From: Flavobacteriales bacterium
GTDB lineage: Bacteria > Bacteroidota > Bacteroidia > Flavobacteriales_D > Sanyastnellaceae
Reading direction: 5' to 3'
NCBI GenBank assembly: GCA_028825055.1
Contig: JAPKAW010000064.1
Coordinates: 1 to 9,474 of the forward strand
DNA length: 9,474 nucleotides
The position numbers and the translations under genes are program-made. How positions within the stretch are numbered: the first letter of the stretch is position 1; the number at the start of each line of letters is the position of its first letter. This document shows positions 6,687-9,474 of the stretch, one piece after another. The notes below the pieces were generated by a model that had not been told where the DNA came from, did not search any database, and was given only the letters and a program-made list of their open reading frames with translations.

Positions 6687-7931
6687 TTATGGAAGCAGTT
6701 CTTGCAACTTAGCGACCAATGCGCCGCCGCGAAGATGTGTGGCGACTATGGTGCCCTCTTGGTCGATTAAAACGGCATGGGGGATGCTGCTGACGCCATA
6801 AGCTCTTGCTGCCTCGTTGCTCCATCCCTTAAGGTCACAGACGTGATTAGGCCATTCCAGTTGGTCTTGTGCTATGGCACCTTTCCATCGATCAAGGTCT
6901 TTGTCCAAGGAAACGGAGAAAATCTCGAACCCTTTTGATTTGTATTGCTGGTAGGCACGGACAACGGAAGGATTCTCCCTGCGACACGGTCCGCACCAAG
7001 AAGCCCAAAAATCGACGAGTACTACTTTCCCTCTGAGATCGCTCAATTTTAGCGGTTTCCCTGTGGGGTCATTCATCACAATGTCCGGAGCTTGATCACC
7101 AACGGTATACCGAGAATTCTTTTTTGCTCTGGGTTTGTTCGCTCCGTTTCCTTTTGGAATCGTTCGCGTTTTGGTGGTCGCTTGCATCTTGGCTTCTTCG
7201 CCTTGAATAACACTGCTCAAAACCTGGTGGTACGCACCACCACCCAAGTCAGACTTCGTAGACTTCAAGACTTCCTTGAAAACGATCATGTTGGGTCGGA
7301 TATCGAGATGCTCGAGAGGCCCTAAACACGCAGGAGACCCTTCATGATTGTTTATGAAGCTCTTCGCCCATGCCTTTATCTCAGTTTGAATTTCAACGCT
7401 TTGGACAGAAAGAGCTTGCCTTCTTTGAGCGTTTTTCGCCTGTTGCATTCCGACACGCATCATGCTCATCCGATCTTGAAGCGGCATGGCTTTGGCGTAA
7501 TACTCGGTTGCTTCTTGTGCGGCATCGAACCCCTGAATTTGAGCGTTTATAATGTACCCTGCATCCGGGATCGTCGCTTCAATATCCAAGCTCTTGGTGC
7601 TATCCATGATTACGACCAACGCCTTGGTCTTGCTGACCATGATTTGGTAAAAGTCCATAGGCAATGGCCTCTGGGGCTCAAGCTTAAACCGGCCTTCAGT
7701 ATCAGAATAGGTGGCATCGATGGCGATGAATTGACCGCTTTTCCCATCCCTTCCAGCCATCCACTTTTTCAATTCCACTTCTACGTTCTGACCATTGGGG
7801 CCTAGTAACGTTCCCTCAATTGTGTTGCCGTTGTTCTCCGATTGGCATCCCCCTGTGATGAGGAGAATAAAGAAGACCGCAACGGTACCCATCCAATGTG
7901 CTGTCTGCCGAAATATAACCGTTTCCTTCAT
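6687..7931 (-). CDS. TlpA/ResA-like thioredoxin lipoprotein with N-terminal DUF4369-like domain
   Basis: The 414-residue product has a hydrophobic signal segment (about 14-27) ending in LITGGC, so Cys29 is the likely lipidated residue of an envelope lipoprotein. Residues ~36-125 look like DUF4369, the beta-rich domain common ahead of thioredoxin folds in Bacteroidota (IEGTLLGPNGQ, then YSDTEGRFKL). A helical segment (~135-250) and a Lys-rich linker (~253-273) follow. The C-terminal thioredoxin domain (~275-414) has the redox motif WASWCGPCRREN (Cys313, Cys316), the cis-proline region SSIPHAVLID (Pro384) and the AhpC/TlpA-type opening VGDQAPDIVM. It should act as a thiol-disulfide oxidoreductase outside the cytoplasm; direction and partner are unknown. 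Two further cysteines (202, 365) may matter to redox chemistry. It is the middle gene of lpxK-trx-lpxH, 50 bases after lpxK and 9 before lpxH. Whether it faces the periplasm or the surface is not decided: after Cys29, QSENN has one acidic residue, a weak surface-export signal at best. Confidence 0.9.
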   Translation of the reverse strand: MKETVIFRQTAHWMGTVAVFFILLITGGCQSENNGNTIEGTLLGPNGQNVEVELKKWMAGRDGKSGQFIAIDATYSDTEGRFKLEPQRPLPMDFYQIMVSKTKALVVIMDSTKSLDIEATIPDAGYIINAQIQGFDAAQEATEYYAKAMPLQDRMSMMRVGMQQAKNAQRRQALSVQSVEIQTEIKAWAKSFINNHEGSPACLGPLEHLDIRPNMIVFKEVLKSTKSDLGGGAYHQVLSSVIQGEEAKMQATTKTRTIPKGNGANKPRAKKNSRYTVGDQAPDIVMNDPTGKPLKLSDLRGKVVLVDFWASWCGPCRRENPSVVRAYQQYKSKGFEIFSVSLDKDLDRWKGAIAQDQLEWPNHVCDLKGWSNEAARAYGVSSIPHAVLIDQEGTIVATHLRGGALVAKLQELLP

Positions 7932-7981
7932 GGTGTAAATATCTTGAATTTTCCGCTCTCTTCGGAAAGCCTACTCGAGTG

Positions 7982-9049
7982 CTATGGAGTAGAGGTGTTA
8001 TCGTGCTGCTTTATTTGACTTTTTAACCAATCTTGAAGCGGAGTCTGGGGAATCAATTGAGCTTCAATCGGCTCGTAACGAATGTCCAAGCCCTCAAGGT
8101 TCATCCCCTCGAGTCGCGTCGCATCTTTTTCGGTTGTCACAAGCGCCTGCAGTCGGTCGGAGTCCATGATCACGCGCCACCGCTTGATGTCCTTCTCTGA
8201 AAATGTTCCATGATCGGCAAAAGCCTCACGTCGGACGACCTGAAATCGCTCACTTAAGCGATCCATGAAACGCAGTGGTCTTGCGATACCGGCAACGGCG
8301 AGAATGCGCTCTCTTTGTGATGGAGAGGCGTCACTTGTGCCATTTTTGGCAGGAGTCCCTTGCGGAAACGAGAGGAGCGGCATGGGGTGCATGAAGGTTC
8401 CGAAGTGGATCCGATGCAGCGGCCATCCTGATTCTTGTAAAGCCGTTTCCAAAGCGCCTTCTGTGTGGTGTTCCAAGCGCGTCACTAGAGCCGCGTCGAA
8501 ATGCCCCATCCTAGAAGGTAAATCCCGCAGCCGTCCTAGTGGCAGAAGTCTATCCTTTACCACGGGCTGTGTGGAGTCAAGAACCAGCATGGATATAGTG
8601 GGCCTCAGGGATCGATGTTGCAAGGCGTCGTCGCAAACCACCCATCTTAATTCCGGATTTTCTTGAAGCATCTGCTTGAGGCCTTTCAGTCGGTCTTCAC
8701 AAACAGCGACGGCAACTTGGGGCATTTTTCGGCGCAACATAAGCGGCTCATCGCCGACATCAATGGGGTGGTCAAGAGCGTCGACCCAATGAAAGCCTTT
8801 AGATCTACGTCCATAACCTCTGCTTAAAATCCCAACGGCTCCCGGTCCAATAATTTGTTCCATTTCACGGACGAGCAGCTCAGTCAAGGGTGTTTTTCCG
8901 GTGCCGCCAACGGTGAGATTCCCTAAAACAACAGTAGGTAGCGCTCCTTGGGTAGAACGAAGCACGTTGAGATCGTACAAAAGATGACGCAAGCGCAGCA
9001 CAAGTCCGTAGAGGAAGCTCCATGGCCAAAGGAGAGCAATGCGAATCAT
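7982..9049 (-). CDS. lpxK: Tetraacyldisaccharide 4'-kinase LpxK
   Basis: LpxK phosphorylates the 4' position of the tetraacyldisaccharide 1-phosphate to make lipid IVA, at the cytoplasmic face of the inner membrane. The 355-residue protein opens with an amphipathic/hydrophobic anchor typical of the family (MIRIALLWPWSFLYGLVLRL). It has the P-loop GNLTVGGTGKT (43-53), SRGYGRR (76-82), VGDEP (98-102, with the family's conserved Asp) and VVCDDALQHRSLRP (137-150), the LpxK form of the DDgfQHR block. The C-terminal VTTEKDATRL is also characteristic. It is slightly longer than E. coli LpxK (328). It is first in the minus-strand operon that ends with lpxH. Its ATG (9047-9049) abuts the divergent Nif3 frame. 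No clear -7/-33 promoter was found upstream, so its promoter may lie inside the Nif3 coding region or depart from consensus. Confidence 0.96.
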   Translation of the reverse strand: MIRIALLWPWSFLYGLVLRLRHLLYDLNVLRSTQGALPTVVLGNLTVGGTGKTPLTELLVREMEQIIGPGAVGILSRGYGRRSKGFHWVDALDHPIDVGDEPLMLRRKMPQVAVAVCEDRLKGLKQMLQENPELRWVVCDDALQHRSLRPTISMLVLDSTQPVVKDRLLPLGRLRDLPSRMGHFDAALVTRLEHHTEGALETALQESGWPLHRIHFGTFMHPMPLLSFPQGTPAKNGTSDASPSQRERILAVAGIARPLRFMDRLSERFQVVRREAFADHGTFSEKDIKRWRVIMDSDRLQALVTTEKDATRLEGMNLEGLDIRYEPIEAQLIPQTPLQDWLKSQIKQHDNTSTP

Positions 9050-9082
9050 ATGCTGAAATTACGGGTTATTCGTGTGCGCAAT

Positions 9083-9090
9083 TACCTTTG
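9083..9090 (+). promoter_or_regulatory. Possible -7 promoter element (TACCTTTG) before the Nif3 gene
   Basis: TACCTTTG matches the Bacteroidota -7 consensus TAnnTTTG exactly and ends 4 bases before ATG 9095. No good -33 TTTG is visible at the usual distance. If used, the mRNA would start at about the ATG (leaderless) and the in-frame upstream ATG at 9050 would be excluded. A chance match is possible. Confidence 0.35.
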
Positions 9091-9094
9091 GGCC

Positions 9095-9474
9095 ATGCAA
9101 GTTGCTCAAAACACACGTGTTCAGTCTGTAATAGATGTGCTCGAACAATGGGCGCCACCGGTGCTTCAGGAGTCCTATGACAATTCGGGGCTGTTGGTAG
9201 GTGACCGTACTGCTTTAATCCAAAGCGTCTTGGTGTCATTGGATTGTACAGAAGCCGTTGTTGAGGAGGCCGCTCGCCGCGGCGCGGGTATGATTGTCTC
9301 GCATCATCCCATCGTATTTCAGGGGTTGAAACGTTTGACAGGAGCGAATCACGTGGAGCGCACAGTGATGGCGGCGATTCGACACGGGATTGCTTTGTAT
9401 GCCATTCATACCAATTTGGACAACGTGGCCGATGGTGTGAATCAAAAACTAGCGACTGCGGTCGGTTGCATGCC
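9095..9474 (+). CDS. Nif3-like dinuclear metal center protein (partial, 5' part)
   Basis: The first 126 codons of a Nif3/YbgI/YqfO-family protein run off the right edge. Visible family features, numbered from ATG 9095, are the N-terminal helix and loop SVIDVLEQWAPPVLQESYDN followed by SGLLVGD, the double-histidine metal ligand SHHPIVF (His70, His71), and the second block AIHTNLDNVADGVN (His105, Asp109). The remaining C-terminal His/Glu ligands lie outside the window. Family members form hexameric rings with two metal ions per subunit; their biochemical role is still poorly defined. ATG 9095 is preferred because it gives a normal N-terminus and follows a -7 element. ATG 9050, in frame and directly adjacent to the lpxK start, would add 15 residues (beginning MLKLRVIRVRNYLW). 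From memory of other Bacteroidota genomes, a C4-type zinc-ribbon protein gene often follows nif3, which would be the prediction for the next gene. Confidence 0.94.
   Translation, partial: MQVAQNTRVQSVIDVLEQWAPPVLQESYDNSGLLVGDRTALIQSVLVSLDCTEAVVEEAARRGAGMIVSHHPIVFQGLKRLTGANHVERTVMAAIRHGIALYAIHTNLDNVADGVNQKLATAVGCM

Noticed and set aside
7950..7968. Small inverted repeat (TTTCCG / CGGAAA, 7-base loop) between lpxK and the thioredoxin gene
   Set aside because: Only 6 bp of stem and no T run after it on the minus strand, so it is not a convincing terminator; it could be a chance repeat or a minor mRNA structure.
9054..9061. Possible lpxK -7 element on the minus strand (TAATTTCA)
   Set aside because: It has two mismatches in the TTTG part of the consensus and only a TTG upstream, so it is too weak to annotate.

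Overview
The window looks like ordinary chromosome from a member of the Bacteroidota, most likely a Flavobacteriales-type lineage. The reasons are a large secreted protein ending in a type IX secretion (T9SS) type A sorting domain, promoter elements of the Bacteroidota form TAnnTTTG (with an upstream TTTG in one case), a LpxH of the GNHD/GLGPGD type that I associate with this phylum, small Cys-anchored lipoproteins, and almost no Shine-Dalgarno sequences. No IS element, CRISPR array, tRNA, rRNA or phage gene was seen, and no stretch over 300 bases lacks a gene.

Left part (1-2425): the tail of an unidentified gene is followed by a tiny putative lipoprotein. The lipoprotein runs tail-to-tail into, and overlaps, an OsmC-family thiol peroxidase gene on the minus strand. 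Divergent from osmC is a two-gene plus-strand unit: a predicted outer-membrane beta-barrel protein and lipA (lipoyl synthase), with 2 bases between them.

Middle (2426-5880): a promoter with both Bacteroidota elements precedes a single long gene. It encodes a ~1080-residue secreted protein with BNR/Asp-box beta-propeller repeats, an acidic insert and a C-terminal T9SS signal. A strong intrinsic terminator follows it and probably also serves the converging minus-strand operon.

Right part (5895-9474): a minus-strand operon, in transcription order lpxK, a TlpA/ResA-like thioredoxin lipoprotein, then lpxH, brackets an envelope thiol-redox protein with two lipid A biosynthesis enzymes. lpxH appears to start at TTG, in the same reading frame as the gene before it. 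Back-to-back with lpxK, the start of a Nif3-family dinuclear-metal protein runs off the right edge.

Most genes here concern the envelope (lipid A, outer membrane, secreted protein, lipoproteins) or thiol/lipoate redox chemistry. I see no clear new system. The points most worth a second look are the osmC/small-lipoprotein overlap, the in-frame TTG start of lpxH, the thioredoxin lipoprotein inside the lipid A operon, and -7-like elements lying only 4-9 bases from start codons.
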